A stretch of DNA of 20,036 bases from positions 1 to 20,036 of the forward strand of contig JBGPBV010000128.1 of the NCBI GenBank assembly GCA_041481445.1, given 5' to 3'. The DNA comes from AA29 sp041481445. GTDB taxonomy: Bacteria; Acidobacteriota; Vicinamibacteria; Fen-336. The position numbers and the translations under genes are program-made. Positions 1 to 9,217 of this stretch are shown one piece after another (the first letter of the stretch is position 1; the number at the start of each line of letters is the position of its first letter). The notes beneath the pieces are model-generated. The model was not told the origin of the DNA and ran no database searches. It saw nothing but the letters and a program-made list of their open reading frames with translations.

Positions 1-1
1 C

Positions 2-295
2 AACGTCCTCGAGACCTGGCTCGGCCGCCCCACGATCGGCCACGACCGCCAGCCCGCGGCCACCGTCTCCGTCAGCGGGACCATGACCGCGCGCTGGTCG
101 CTCACGGGAGAGGTCTACACGATCGGGCGCACGTCGAGCGCGGCGCGCATCGTCTCGAACCTGTGGGCGCTCGCGTTCAAGGTGTCGCCCCGGCTCGTCC
201 TCGACGGCGGTGCCGACGTCGGTCTGAGCCACGCCGCCCCCCGCGTGTCGCTGTTCACCGGCCTCACCGTGGGCCTGACGCGGCTCTACCGATGA
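2..295 (+). CDS. Outer-membrane beta-barrel protein, C-terminal part (5'-truncated)
   Basis: An open frame enters from the left edge and ends in TGA at 293-295, so only about the last 97 residues are visible. The segment alternates hydrophobic and polar residues as amphipathic beta strands do. It contains 'LDGGADVGLSHAAPRVSLFTGLTVGL' type strands and ends in an aromatic-Arg C-terminus (LTRLYR), as is common at the end of outer-membrane barrels. The pattern resembles the 'putative MetA-pathway of phenol degradation'/transporter barrels (PF13557-like), a family assignment made from memory. The stop codon overlaps the ATG of the following alpha-glucuronidase (ATGA), which suggests translational coupling. 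The barrel may therefore pass sugars or oligosaccharides across the outer membrane, but the substrate is inferred only from the neighbour. The N-terminal part lies outside the window. Confidence 0.6.
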   Translation, partial: NVLETWLGRPTIGHDRQPAATVSVSGTMTARWSLTGEVYTIGRTSSAARIVSNLWALAFKVSPRLVLDGGADVGLSHAAPRVSLFTGLTVGLTRLYR

Positions 296-2406
296 ACGGG
301 CCCGGGACGAGGCGCGCGCTGGGCCTCGCCCTCGTCGCGCTGGGGATCGCGGGCCACGCCCGCGCCGAGACCGGCTACTCCCTGTGGCTTCGGTACGTGC
401 CCGTGTCGGACGCGGCCCGGCGCGAGGCCTATCGTGCCGCCGCTTCCGCGATCGTGGTCGAGGCCCGCACGCCCGCCGCGTCGCGCACGGCCGCGGAGCT
501 GGAGCGCGGGCTCGGCGGCCTGCTGGGCGTGAAGCCCGCTCGCCTCGACCGCGTGCGCGGACCGGGCGCGATCGTGGCCGGCACCCCCTCGAGCTCGCGC
601 CTGGTCGCCCTTCTGGGCTGGACGGGTGACCTGGCCGCGCTCGGCGACGAAGGCTACGTCATCCGCTCGGCGACCGTCGGCGCCCACCGCGCGACCGTGA
701 TCGCGTCCTCCGGCGAGACGGGCGTGCTCTACGGCGCCTTCCACCTCCTCCGCCTGATCCAGACCGGGCAGCCGATCGGCGACCTCCACGTCTCCGCCCG
801 GCCGCGCATCGACCGGCGGATCCTCGACCACTGGGACAACCTCGACGGCACCATCGAGCGCGGGTACGCGGGACGGTCCCTCTGGGAGTGGGACGAGCTG
901 CCCGGCCGCATGGACCCGCGCGTCGAGGACTACGCCCGCGCGAACGCATCGATCGGCATCAACGGCTCCGTCGTCAACAGCGTCAACGCCAGGCCGGAAT
1001 CCCTGTCCCTTCCCTATCTCGAGAAGACGGCGGCCCTGGCCGGCGTGATGCGGCCCTACGGCATCCGCGTGTACCTGTCCGCGAACTTCGCGGCGCCGAA
1101 GCTCCTGGGCGGCCTGCCCACCGCCGACCCCCTCGACCCCACGGTGGCGAGATGGTGGGCGGACAAGGCGGCCGAGATCTACCGCGTCATCCCCGACTTC
1201 GGCGGGTTCCTGGTCAAGGCCAACAGCGAGGGCCAGCCGGGGCCCCAGGACTACCACCGGACGCACGCCGACGGAGCGAACGTCCTGGCCGACGCGGTGA
1301 AGCCGCTCGGCGGGATCGTGATGTACCGCGCGTTCGTCTACGACCAGGAGGTGGACGCCGACCGGGTCAAGCGCGCGTACAAGGAGTTCGTGCCCCTCGA
1401 CGGGCGCTTCCGCGACAACGTGTTCGTGCAGGTCAAGAACGGCCCCCTCGACTTCCAGCCCCGCGAGCCCTTCCATCCCCTGTTCGGCGCGATGCCGAAG
1501 ACGCCGCTGATGGCCGAGCTGCAGGTCACCCAGGAGTACCTCGGCCAGTCCACGCATCTGGTCTACCTGGCCCCGATGTGGAAGGAGTTCCTGGACGCGG
1601 ACACGTACGCGAGTGGCCCCGGCTCGACGGTGGCGCGGGTCGTGGACGGCACGCTCGAGGGCCACCCGCGGGCCTGGACGGGCATCGCGGGCGTGGCCAA
1701 CACGGGCCGCGACGCCAACTGGTGCGGCCACGACTTCGCGCAGGCGAACTGGTACGCGTTCGGGCGCCTGGCCTGGGATCCCGGCCTGACCAGCGAGGCC
1801 ATCGCGGACGAGTGGATCCGCATGACGTGGTCGGAGGCGCCGGACGTCGTGGCCGCCATCCGCGACGTCATGATGAGGTCGCGCGAGGCGTTCGTGGGCT
1901 ACGCGATGCCGCTCGGGCTCCACCACCTCATCGGCGGCGACCACTACGCGCCGATGCCCGAGAACACGGATCCGCGCCGCTCCGACTGGTCGGCCACGAC
2001 GTATCACCGCGCGGACGCGGCCGGGATCGGCTACGACCGCACGCGCGCGGGCAGCGGCGCCGTCGAGCAGTACCGCTCGCCCCTGCGCGAGCAGTGGGCC
2101 GATCCCGCCACCGTGCCGGAGACGCTGCTCCTCTGGTTCCATCACGTGCCCTGGGACCGCTCCCTGCGCTCGGGCCGCACGCTCTGGGACGAGCTCGTCC
2201 GGCACTACACGCAGGGCGCGGAGGAGGCGCGCACGTTCGTCGAGCGCTGGCAGGCCTTGCAAGGCAAGGTCGACGAGGACCGCCACCGCGCGGTGCTGGC
2301 CAGGCTGCGCCAGCAGGCCACGGACGCGGCCCTCTGGCGCGACAAGTGCCTCCGCTACTTCCAGGCCTTCAGCGGCCGGCCCCTGGCGCCGGAACCGGGA
2401 CACTGA
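292..2406 (+). CDS. aguA: Exported GH67 alpha-glucuronidase
   Basis: This 704-residue protein is predicted to cleave alpha-1,2-linked (4-O-methyl-)glucuronic acid from xylo-oligosaccharides. The N-terminus is a classic signal peptide (basic MNGPGTRR, hydrophobic core, HARA before ETGYSLWLRY), so it acts in the periplasm or outside the cell. The GYSLWLRY start of the mature protein is typical of GH67. Catalytic positions known in the family can be matched. The acid is Glu313 in KANSEGQPGP; the paired bases are Asp387 in NGPLDFQPREP and Glu415 in TQEYLGQ. The 28-residue Asp-Glu spacing equals that of characterised GH67 enzymes, and the length is usual for the family. The ATG at 292 is chosen because it gives the signal peptide and overlaps the upstream stop (ATGA); longer in-frame upstream starts would run into the barrel gene. 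It is followed after 17 bp by a sugar kinase, suggesting a uronic-acid or xylan utilisation operon. Confidence 0.9.
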   Translation: MNGPGTRRALGLALVALGIAGHARAETGYSLWLRYVPVSDAARREAYRAAASAIVVEARTPAASRTAAELERGLGGLLGVKPARLDRVRGPGAIVAGTPSSSRLVALLGWTGDLAALGDEGYVIRSATVGAHRATVIASSGETGVLYGAFHLLRLIQTGQPIGDLHVSARPRIDRRILDHWDNLDGTIERGYAGRSLWEWDELPGRMDPRVEDYARANASIGINGSVVNSVNARPESLSLPYLEKTAALAGVMRPYGIRVYLSANFAAPKLLGGLPTADPLDPTVARWWADKAAEIYRVIPDFGGFLVKANSEGQPGPQDYHRTHADGANVLADAVKPLGGIVMYRAFVYDQEVDADRVKRAYKEFVPLDGRFRDNVFVQVKNGPLDFQPREPFHPLFGAMPKTPLMAELQVTQEYLGQSTHLVYLAPMWKEFLDADTYASGPGSTVARVVDGTLEGHPRAWTGIAGVANTGRDANWCGHDFAQANWYAFGRLAWDPGLTSEAIADEWIRMTWSEAPDVVAAIRDVMMRSREAFVGYAMPLGLHHLIGGDHYAPMPENTDPRRSDWSATTYHRADAAGIGYDRTRAGSGAVEQYRSPLREQWADPATVPETLLLWFHHVPWDRSLRSGRTLWDELVRHYTQGAEEARTFVERWQALQGKVDEDRHRAVLARLRQQATDAALWRDKCLRYFQAFSGRPLAPEPGH

Positions 2407-2423
2407 GCGGAGATCGGCGCACG

Positions 2424-3950
2424 ATGGAGCACCCGCCGCCGTTCGTCCTCGCCCTCGACGTGGGCAGCTCGTCGGTGAGGGCGAGCCTCCACGACGGACG
2501 CGCCCGGCCGGTGGAGGACGCGCAGGTGCAGCATTCGGTGCGCCTGCACACCGCCGCCGACGGCACCGCGGACGAGGACGCGCTCGCGCTCTTGGGCGTC
2601 GTGGAAGGCGTCCTGGACGAGGTCCTCGCCCGTCCGGCCCTGCGCGGCCGCACCGTGGCCGCCGTCGCCCTGGACACGCTGACCTTCGCCTCCTGCGGAG
2701 TCGACGGCGCGGGCGTGCCCGTGACCCCGCTCTTCACCTACGCCGATACCCGGGCGCGGGACGAGGCACAGGCCCTGCGACGCGAGCTGGACGCCGCCGC
2801 CGTGCACGAGCGCACGGGCTGCCTCCTGCACACGTCGTACATGCCGGCGCGCGTGCGCTGGCTGCAGGCGCGGGAAAAGGAGAAGGCGCGGAGCGTGAAG
2901 CGCTGGCTCCCGGTGGGCTCGGTCCTCTACGAGCGCTGGTTCGGCCGCGCGGTGCCGGTGTCGTACTCGATCGCGGCCTGGACGGGGCTCTTCGACCGGT
3001 GGCGGCTCGAGTGGGACGAGGAGCTGCGCCGCCACCTGCACCTCGCGCCGGAGGCGCTGCCGGCGCTGGCCGACTACGACCAGGCCCCGCGCGGCCTCGC
3101 CCCCGAGTACGCCTCGCGCTGGCCGGCCCTCGGCGACGTCCCCTTCTTCCTCGCCGTCGGCGACGGCGCCGCCGCCAACGTGGGCAGCGGATGCGTGACG
3201 CCCGACCGCGTCGCCCTCACCGTCGGCACCACGGGCGCCATGCGGATCGTGCTCCCCGACACCACGCCGCCCGTGCCCCCCGGACTGTGGGCCTACAAGG
3301 TGGGAGCGAAGGAGACCCTGCTCGGGGGCGCGCTCAGCGAGGGGGGAAACGTGTTCGCCTGGGCCACGGCCACTCTCCGCCTGCCCGCGGCCCCCGATCT
3401 CGACGCCGCTCTCCGCACGCTGCCCCCCGACGGCCACGGCCTGACCGTGCTGCCCTTCCTGGCCGGCGAGCGCAGCCCGGGCTGGTCCAACGACGCGGAG
3501 TCGACGATGGTGGGCGCTCACCCCGCCACCACCCCGCTCGAGGTCCTCCAGGCCTGGCTGGAGGCGGTGGCCTATCGGTTCGCGATCCTGAACCGCCTCC
3601 TGGGCCCGCAGGCCTCCGACGCCCACGAGATCGTGGCCAGCGGCGGCGCGATGAGCGCCTCGCCCTACTGGGTCCAGCTCCTGGCCGACGTGATCGGCCG
3701 GCGCGTGCGCTTGTCGGGGAGGAGCGAGCTGACGAGCCGGGGGGCGGCCATCCTGGCCCTGCGCGCGCTCGGCGCCTGGCGGACGCTGGCGGACGAGGCG
3801 CTGGAGACCGAGGAGGTGTTCGAGCCCCATCCCGACCTCGCGCCCGTCTACCAGGCCGCGATCGAGCGGCAGCACCGGCTCTACGAGTCGCTCCTCGGCG
3901 TCGATCCCCAGATCGGGCCCGCGCTGTCCGCGGCCGTCAACGGGGGCTGA
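2424..3950 (+). CDS. FGGY-family carbohydrate kinase (gluconokinase-like)
   Basis: This 508-residue cytoplasmic kinase uses ATP to phosphorylate a sugar or sugar acid. The FGGY family signature is clear. LALDVGSSSVRASL near residues 9-22 is the first phosphate-binding loop, and VALTVGTTGAMRIV near 260-273 is the second. FLAGERSPGWSND lies near 343-355, and the ASGGAMSASPYWVQLLAD adenosine-binding segment lies near 404. GERSPGW is reminiscent of the gluconokinase branch rather than glycerol kinase, but xylulokinase or another specificity is not excluded. The ATG at 2424 lies 17 bp after the alpha-glucuronidase stop with a GGAG about 11 bases upstream, consistent with one transcript. The neighbour suggests the substrate derives from glucuronic acid, xylose or a related product, which is inference. 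Its 3' end overlaps the convergent dctA-like gene by 70 bp. Confidence 0.85.
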   Translation: MEHPPPFVLALDVGSSSVRASLHDGRARPVEDAQVQHSVRLHTAADGTADEDALALLGVVEGVLDEVLARPALRGRTVAAVALDTLTFASCGVDGAGVPVTPLFTYADTRARDEAQALRRELDAAAVHERTGCLLHTSYMPARVRWLQAREKEKARSVKRWLPVGSVLYERWFGRAVPVSYSIAAWTGLFDRWRLEWDEELRRHLHLAPEALPALADYDQAPRGLAPEYASRWPALGDVPFFLAVGDGAAANVGSGCVTPDRVALTVGTTGAMRIVLPDTTPPVPPGLWAYKVGAKETLLGGALSEGGNVFAWATATLRLPAAPDLDAALRTLPPDGHGLTVLPFLAGERSPGWSNDAESTMVGAHPATTPLEVLQAWLEAVAYRFAILNRLLGPQASDAHEIVASGGAMSASPYWVQLLADVIGRRVRLSGRSELTSRGAAILALRALGAWRTLADEALETEEVFEPHPDLAPVYQAAIERQHRLYESLLGVDPQIGPALSAAVNGG

Positions 3951-5194
3951 GAGCGCGCGGCCACCGCCGCCGCCCGCTTGGCCTCGTCGAACGCCCCCTC
4001 GCTGCGGCTGATGACCAGGGTGGCCGCGCCGTTGCCGATCAGGTTCGTGATCGCGCGCGCCTCCGACATGAACCGGTCCACCCCGAGGAGGAGCGCGATG
4101 CCCTCCACCGGGACCACCTTCATCGCCTGCAGCGTGCTGGCCAGGACGATGAAGCCGGAGCCGGTGACTCCCGCCGCCCCTTTCGACGTCACCATCAGCA
4201 CGGCCAGGATCCCGAGCTGCTGCCGCAGCGACAGGTCCACGTCGTAGACCTGGGCCAGGAAGACCGTGGCCATCGAGAGGTAGATCGAGGTCCCGTCCAG
4301 GTTGAACGAGTAGCCGGTCGGTACGACCAGCCCCACCACCGACCGCGCGCAGCCGTAGCGCTCCATCTTCTCGATCATGCCGGGCAGGGCCGCCTCCGAG
4401 GACGACGTGCCGAGCACGATCAGGATCTCCTCGGAGATGAACTTCAGGTAGGACCAGAGGCGGAAGCCGTAGGCGCGCAGGATCAGGTTCAGCACCACGA
4501 AGATGAACAGGAACATCGTGACGTAGACGTCCAGCATCAGGCGGCCCAGGGGCAGCAGCGTGCGCAGGCCGAAGTTCCCGACCGTGAAGGCCATGGCCCC
4601 GAAGGCCCCGATGGGCGCGACCTTCATGACCAGGGCCACGATCTTGAAGAACACGTGCAGCGTGGTGTCGAGCACCTCCGCCAGCGGCCGGCCGGCCGCC
4701 CCCAGCGCGGTCAGGGCGACGCCGAAGAGCACGCTGAAGAAGACGATCTGGAGGATGTCGCCGTCCGCGAAGGCCTGGACGGCGCTGGTCGGGACGATGT
4801 GGGTCACGAAGTCGACGAACGAGAGGGACTTGGCCTGGGCGGTGAAGGCGGAGGCGTCGCCGCCGGCGATGCTGGTGGCGGCCAGCCCCGCGCCCGGCCG
4901 CGTCAGGTTCACGACGCAGAGGCCGATGGCCAGGGCGAAGGTGGTCACGATCTCGAAATAGAGGAGGGCCTTCCCGCCCACGCGCCCGACCTTCTTGAGG
5001 TCGGCGATGTTCGAGATGCCGAGCACGACGGTGAGGAAGATGATGGGCCCGATCACCATCTTCACGAGCTTCACGAAGGTGTCGCCGAGCGGCCGCATCG
5101 CGCGGCCCAGCGGCGGGTCCAGCGCGCCCAGGAGCGCGCCCAGCGCCACCGCGCAGAGGACCTGGAACGTGAGGTTGCGAGCCAGCCGTTTCAT
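3881..5194 (-). CDS. dctA: C4-dicarboxylate:cation symporter (DctA-type, DAACS family)
   Basis: This inner-membrane symporter takes up C4-dicarboxylates (succinate, fumarate, malate) or acidic amino acids with protons or sodium. Family hallmarks are visible, numbered from the chosen start. The N-terminus is MKRLARNLTFQVLCAVALGALLG, and the serine-rich hairpin GTSSSEAALPGM lies near 262-273. SFNLDGTSIYLSM lies near 296-308, with TSKGAAGVTGSGF and GVDRFMSEARAITNLIGNG near the end. About eight hydrophobic segments and two re-entrant hairpins are expected. I chose the ATG at 5194 (437 aa) because its N-terminus aligns with known DctA starts. A CTACAAT -10-like box also overlaps the alternative upstream ATG at 5215, which would add seven residues (444 aa) and has a weak GGTGAG upstream. 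The gene diverges from the ACT-DUF5612 gene. Its last 70 bp are antisense to the kinase end. GltP-type glutamate transport is the main alternative. Confidence 0.9.
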   Translation of the reverse strand: MKRLARNLTFQVLCAVALGALLGALDPPLGRAMRPLGDTFVKLVKMVIGPIIFLTVVLGISNIADLKKVGRVGGKALLYFEIVTTFALAIGLCVVNLTRPGAGLAATSIAGGDASAFTAQAKSLSFVDFVTHIVPTSAVQAFADGDILQIVFFSVLFGVALTALGAAGRPLAEVLDTTLHVFFKIVALVMKVAPIGAFGAMAFTVGNFGLRTLLPLGRLMLDVYVTMFLFIFVVLNLILRAYGFRLWSYLKFISEEILIVLGTSSSEAALPGMIEKMERYGCARSVVGLVVPTGYSFNLDGTSIYLSMATVFLAQVYDVDLSLRQQLGILAVLMVTSKGAAGVTGSGFIVLASTLQAMKVVPVEGIALLLGVDRFMSEARAITNLIGNGAATLVISRSEGAFDEAKRAAAVAARSQPPLTAADSAGPIWGSTPRSDS

Positions 5195-5213
5195 CGGGAG
5201 GAGACCACGCGCC

Positions 5214-5219
5214 ATTGTA
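5214..5219 (-). promoter_or_regulatory. Candidate -10 box for dctA
   Basis: The minus strand reads CTACAAT here, the same heptamer found just upstream of the tRNA-Arg gene. Transcription would start near 5207, downstream of the ATG at 5215, which supports the internal ATG at 5194 as the true start. No clear -35 TTGACA is seen at the right distance. Confidence 0.35.
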
Positions 5220-5230
5220 GAGACTCACCC

Positions 5231-5274
5231 GCCCGATCGGGGCCGACTCCGCGTAACATCGGGCCGGCCCGATC
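5231..5274. promoter_or_regulatory. Paired palindromes in the divergent dctA / ACT-gene promoter region
   Basis: CCCGATCGGG (5232-5241) is a perfect 10-bp palindrome. ATCGGGCCGGCCCGAT (5258-5273) is a perfect 16-bp palindrome ending directly before the ATG at 5275. Both contain the octamer GCCCGATC, at 5231-5238 and 5267-5274, 36 bp apart. The short divergent intergenic region and repeated half-site suggest an operator for a dimeric regulator controlling both genes. No regulator is encoded beside it, so its identity is open. Confidence 0.4.
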
Positions 5275-5961
5275 ATGAACGCGCCCGAGTCCCCCGCCTC
5301 CGCCCCGCCCGAGACCATCGGCCTGCTCGTGGAGGCGGTCCCCGGGCCGGGCGTGCTCCACGAGCTCAGCGGCGTGCTCGCCCGTCACGGCGCCGACATC
5401 ACGCTCGTCGAGATCCTGGAGAGCGGGGCCCAGGAGAGCCGGACGTACTTCGAGGCCCGGACCGCGGGCGACGCCGCCTCCCTCGAGCGCGACCTGGCCG
5501 CCCTCGCCATCGTGCGCCGCGTGACCGTGGTCAAGACCTTCCAGCGGATCTACGGCAAGCGCATCATCATCATGGGCGGGGGGGCGCAGGTGGGCCAGGT
5601 GGCCCTGGGCGCGATCTCGGAGGCCGACCGCCACAACATCCGCGGCGAGCACATCTCGGTGGACACGATACCGCTCGTGGGGGAGCAGACCCTCGCCGAC
5701 GCCGTGCGCGCGGTCGCGCGGCTGCCGCGGGCCCGCGTCCTCGTGCTCGCGGGCGCGTTGATGGGCGGCGACATCGAGAAGGCGGTGCGCGAGATCCGCG
5801 GGCAGGGCCTGCTCGTCATCAGCCTCAACATGGCGGGCAGCGTGCCGGAGGCGGCCGACCTCGTCGTGACCGATCCCGTGCAGGCGGGGGTGATGGCGGT
5901 GATGGCCATCGCCGACACCGCCAAGTTCCGGCTGGACCGCCTCAGCCGACGCATCTTTTGA
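5275..5961 (+). CDS. ACT domain / DUF5612 protein
   Basis: This 228-residue cytoplasmic protein has no signal peptide or membrane segment. Residues about 14-90 form an ACT regulatory domain (TIGLLVEAVPGPGVLHELSGVL... ITLVEILESG...RRVTVVKTF). ACT domains usually bind amino acids and control enzymes or transcription. Residues about 95-228 carry a Rossmann-like stretch (RIIIMGGGAQVGQVALGAI, VLVLAGALMGGDIEKAVREI, LLVISLNMAGSVPEAADLVVTDP). I recognise this as the DUF5612 region found with ACT domains in methanogens and some bacteria; the assignment is from memory. Function is unknown, with ligand sensing a reasonable inference. The gene diverges from dctA with only 60-80 bp between starts, so shared regulation is plausible. 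The ATG at 5275 is the first start and has no usable Shine-Dalgarno, because a palindrome occupies that place. Confidence 0.75.
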   Translation: MNAPESPASAPPETIGLLVEAVPGPGVLHELSGVLARHGADITLVEILESGAQESRTYFEARTAGDAASLERDLAALAIVRRVTVVKTFQRIYGKRIIIMGGGAQVGQVALGAISEADRHNIRGEHISVDTIPLVGEQTLADAVRAVARLPRARVLVLAGALMGGDIEKAVREIRGQGLLVISLNMAGSVPEAADLVVTDPVQAGVMAVMAIADTAKFRLDRLSRRIF

Positions 5962-5974
5962 CCATCGTCATCTA

Positions 5975-6004
5975 TTGACGTCCGTCCGCACGCGGCAGTA
6001 CTGT
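5975..6004 (+). promoter_or_regulatory. Candidate promoter for the zinc-ribbon gene
   Basis: TTGACG (5975-5980, five of six matches to the -35 consensus) is followed after 18 bp by TACTGT (5999-6004, a weak -10). The predicted transcription start near 6011-6013 coincides with the GTG start codon, so the mRNA may be leaderless. Confidence 0.35.
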
Positions 6005-6012
6005 GCGGGAAC

Positions 6013-6435
6013 GTGACCAGCCTGGCCGTCCTCGTCCTGGCGGGAGCCGTGCAGGCTCCGGACACCGCTTCGGCGTCCGTCGAGCTGCACGGGCGCGTCG
6101 TCTGCCTGGACCCGGCCAACGAGCGCCGTCCCTGCGGGGCCGGACCCCACCGTTTCGCCCTCGAGGATGGCGACGGCCGCCTCACCCGCTTCCTGGAGAA
6201 GGACCAGCTGGCCGGGATCTTCGAGGACGCTCGCGTCCGCGAGCGCGACCTCGTGGTGCGGGCGCGGCCGGCGGGAAAGGACGCGGTCGAGATCATCAAG
6301 GTATTCACGGTGAAGGACGGGACGCTCCACGACGTGCACTACTTCTGCGACGTCTGCCACATCGCCGCCTACGTGCCCGGCCACTGCCCATGCTGCGGCC
6401 AGGAGATGGAGCTGAGGGAGACACCCCTGCCGTAG
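6013..6435 (+). CDS. Exported zinc-ribbon protein of unknown function
   Basis: This 140-residue protein starts at GTG 6013. A short hydrophobic N-terminus (LAVLVLAGAVQA) looks like a signal peptide, and the mature part begins near PDTASASVELHG. The middle is beta-rich and OB-like (VELHGRVVCLDP...FALEDGDGRLTRFL...LVVRARPAG). The C-terminus carries CDVC (112-115) and CPCC (125-128), the two knuckles of a probable zinc ribbon, plus extra cysteines at 31 and 41. I do not recognise a named family. It lies 39 bp upstream of the Tat-exported molybdenum hydroxylase FeS gene, which has its own good ribosome binding site. It may be co-expressed and could help metallate or protect that enzyme, but that is inference. 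No Shine-Dalgarno precedes the GTG. Confidence 0.65.
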   Translation: MTSLAVLVLAGAVQAPDTASASVELHGRVVCLDPANERRPCGAGPHRFALEDGDGRLTRFLEKDQLAGIFEDARVRERDLVVRARPAGKDAVEIIKVFTVKDGTLHDVHYFCDVCHIAAYVPGHCPCCGQEMELRETPLP

Positions 6436-6474
6436 CCTCGCGCCCGGCGCGGGGCCGGATCCGGAGGGAACGAC

Positions 6475-7084
6475 ATGAAAGACGACGACGGCACCGGCGA
6501 AGGCGTCAGCCGGCGCACCTTCCTGAAGACGTCCGGCGTCCCGCTCGCGGCCGCCCCCGTCCTCCTGCGCACGCGCGTGGTGCGCGCGGCCGGGGACGGG
6601 GTCGAGATCCACGGTCCGGGCAAGGCCTCGTTCACGTTGAACGTGAACGGCCGGCCGCGGCCGGTCGAGGTCGAGCCGCGGGTGACCCTGCTCGAGGCCC
6701 TGCGCCACGACCTCGACACCACCGGGGCCAAGCGCGTGTGCGACCGCGGGACCTGCGGCGCCTGCACGGTGCTCCTGGACGGCAAGCCCGTCTACGCGTG
6801 CTCGATCCTGGCCATCCAGGCGCGCGGGCGGAAGGTGACGACGGTGGAAAGCCTGGCCGGCGAGGGCGCGCTCCATCCCTTGCAGCAGGCCTTCGTGGAC
6901 CACGACGGCCAGCAGTGCGGCTTCTGCACGCCGGGGTTCGTCGTGGCCTGCAAGGCCCTCCTCGACAAGCACCCCGACCCCACCCCCGACGACATCCGGC
7001 GCGGGCTGGGCGGCAACCTCTGCCGCTGCGGCACCTACGTCGGCGTACACGCGGCGGTGCTGCAGGCCGCGAAGGGAGGCCACC

Positions 7085-7092
<8 letters not shown>
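6475..7092 (+). CDS. Molybdenum hydroxylase FeS subunit (2 x [2Fe-2S]) with Tat signal
   Basis: This 205-residue small subunit belongs to a xanthine dehydrogenase-family enzyme. It carries electrons from the molybdenum site to FAD through two [2Fe-2S] clusters. The N-terminus has a twin-arginine motif (SRRTFLK, residues 12-18) followed by a hydrophobic stretch and a VVRAAG cleavage region, so the folded complex should be exported by Tat. Cys89, 94, 97 and 109 form the plant-ferredoxin-like cluster (CDRGTCGAC). Cys148, 151, 183 and 185 (CGFC...CRC) form the second. The start is fixed by GGAGGG at 6463-6468. A BamHI-type palindrome, CCGGATCCGG (6455-6464), overlaps the first bases of that site. 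The Mo-subunit gene overlaps by 8 bp. The arrangement resembles the periplasmic aldehyde oxidase PaoABC of E. coli, where the small subunit carries the Tat signal for the whole complex. Confidence 0.92.

Positions 7093-9216
<2,124 letters not shown>

Positions 9217-9217
<1 letters not shown>

Noticed and set aside
888..3950. A 1020-codon open frame that would fuse an Arg/Gly-rich protein to the FGGY kinase
   Set aside because: The first 510 or so codons read through the alpha-glucuronidase in another frame; composition is Arg/Gly/Pro-rich, as out-of-frame GC-rich DNA gives. The kinase starts at 2424.
2355..5318. A 987-codon minus-strand open frame opposite the kinase and beside dctA
   Set aside because: It is in a different frame from dctA, low-complexity and without any recognisable domain; dctA has clear family motifs.
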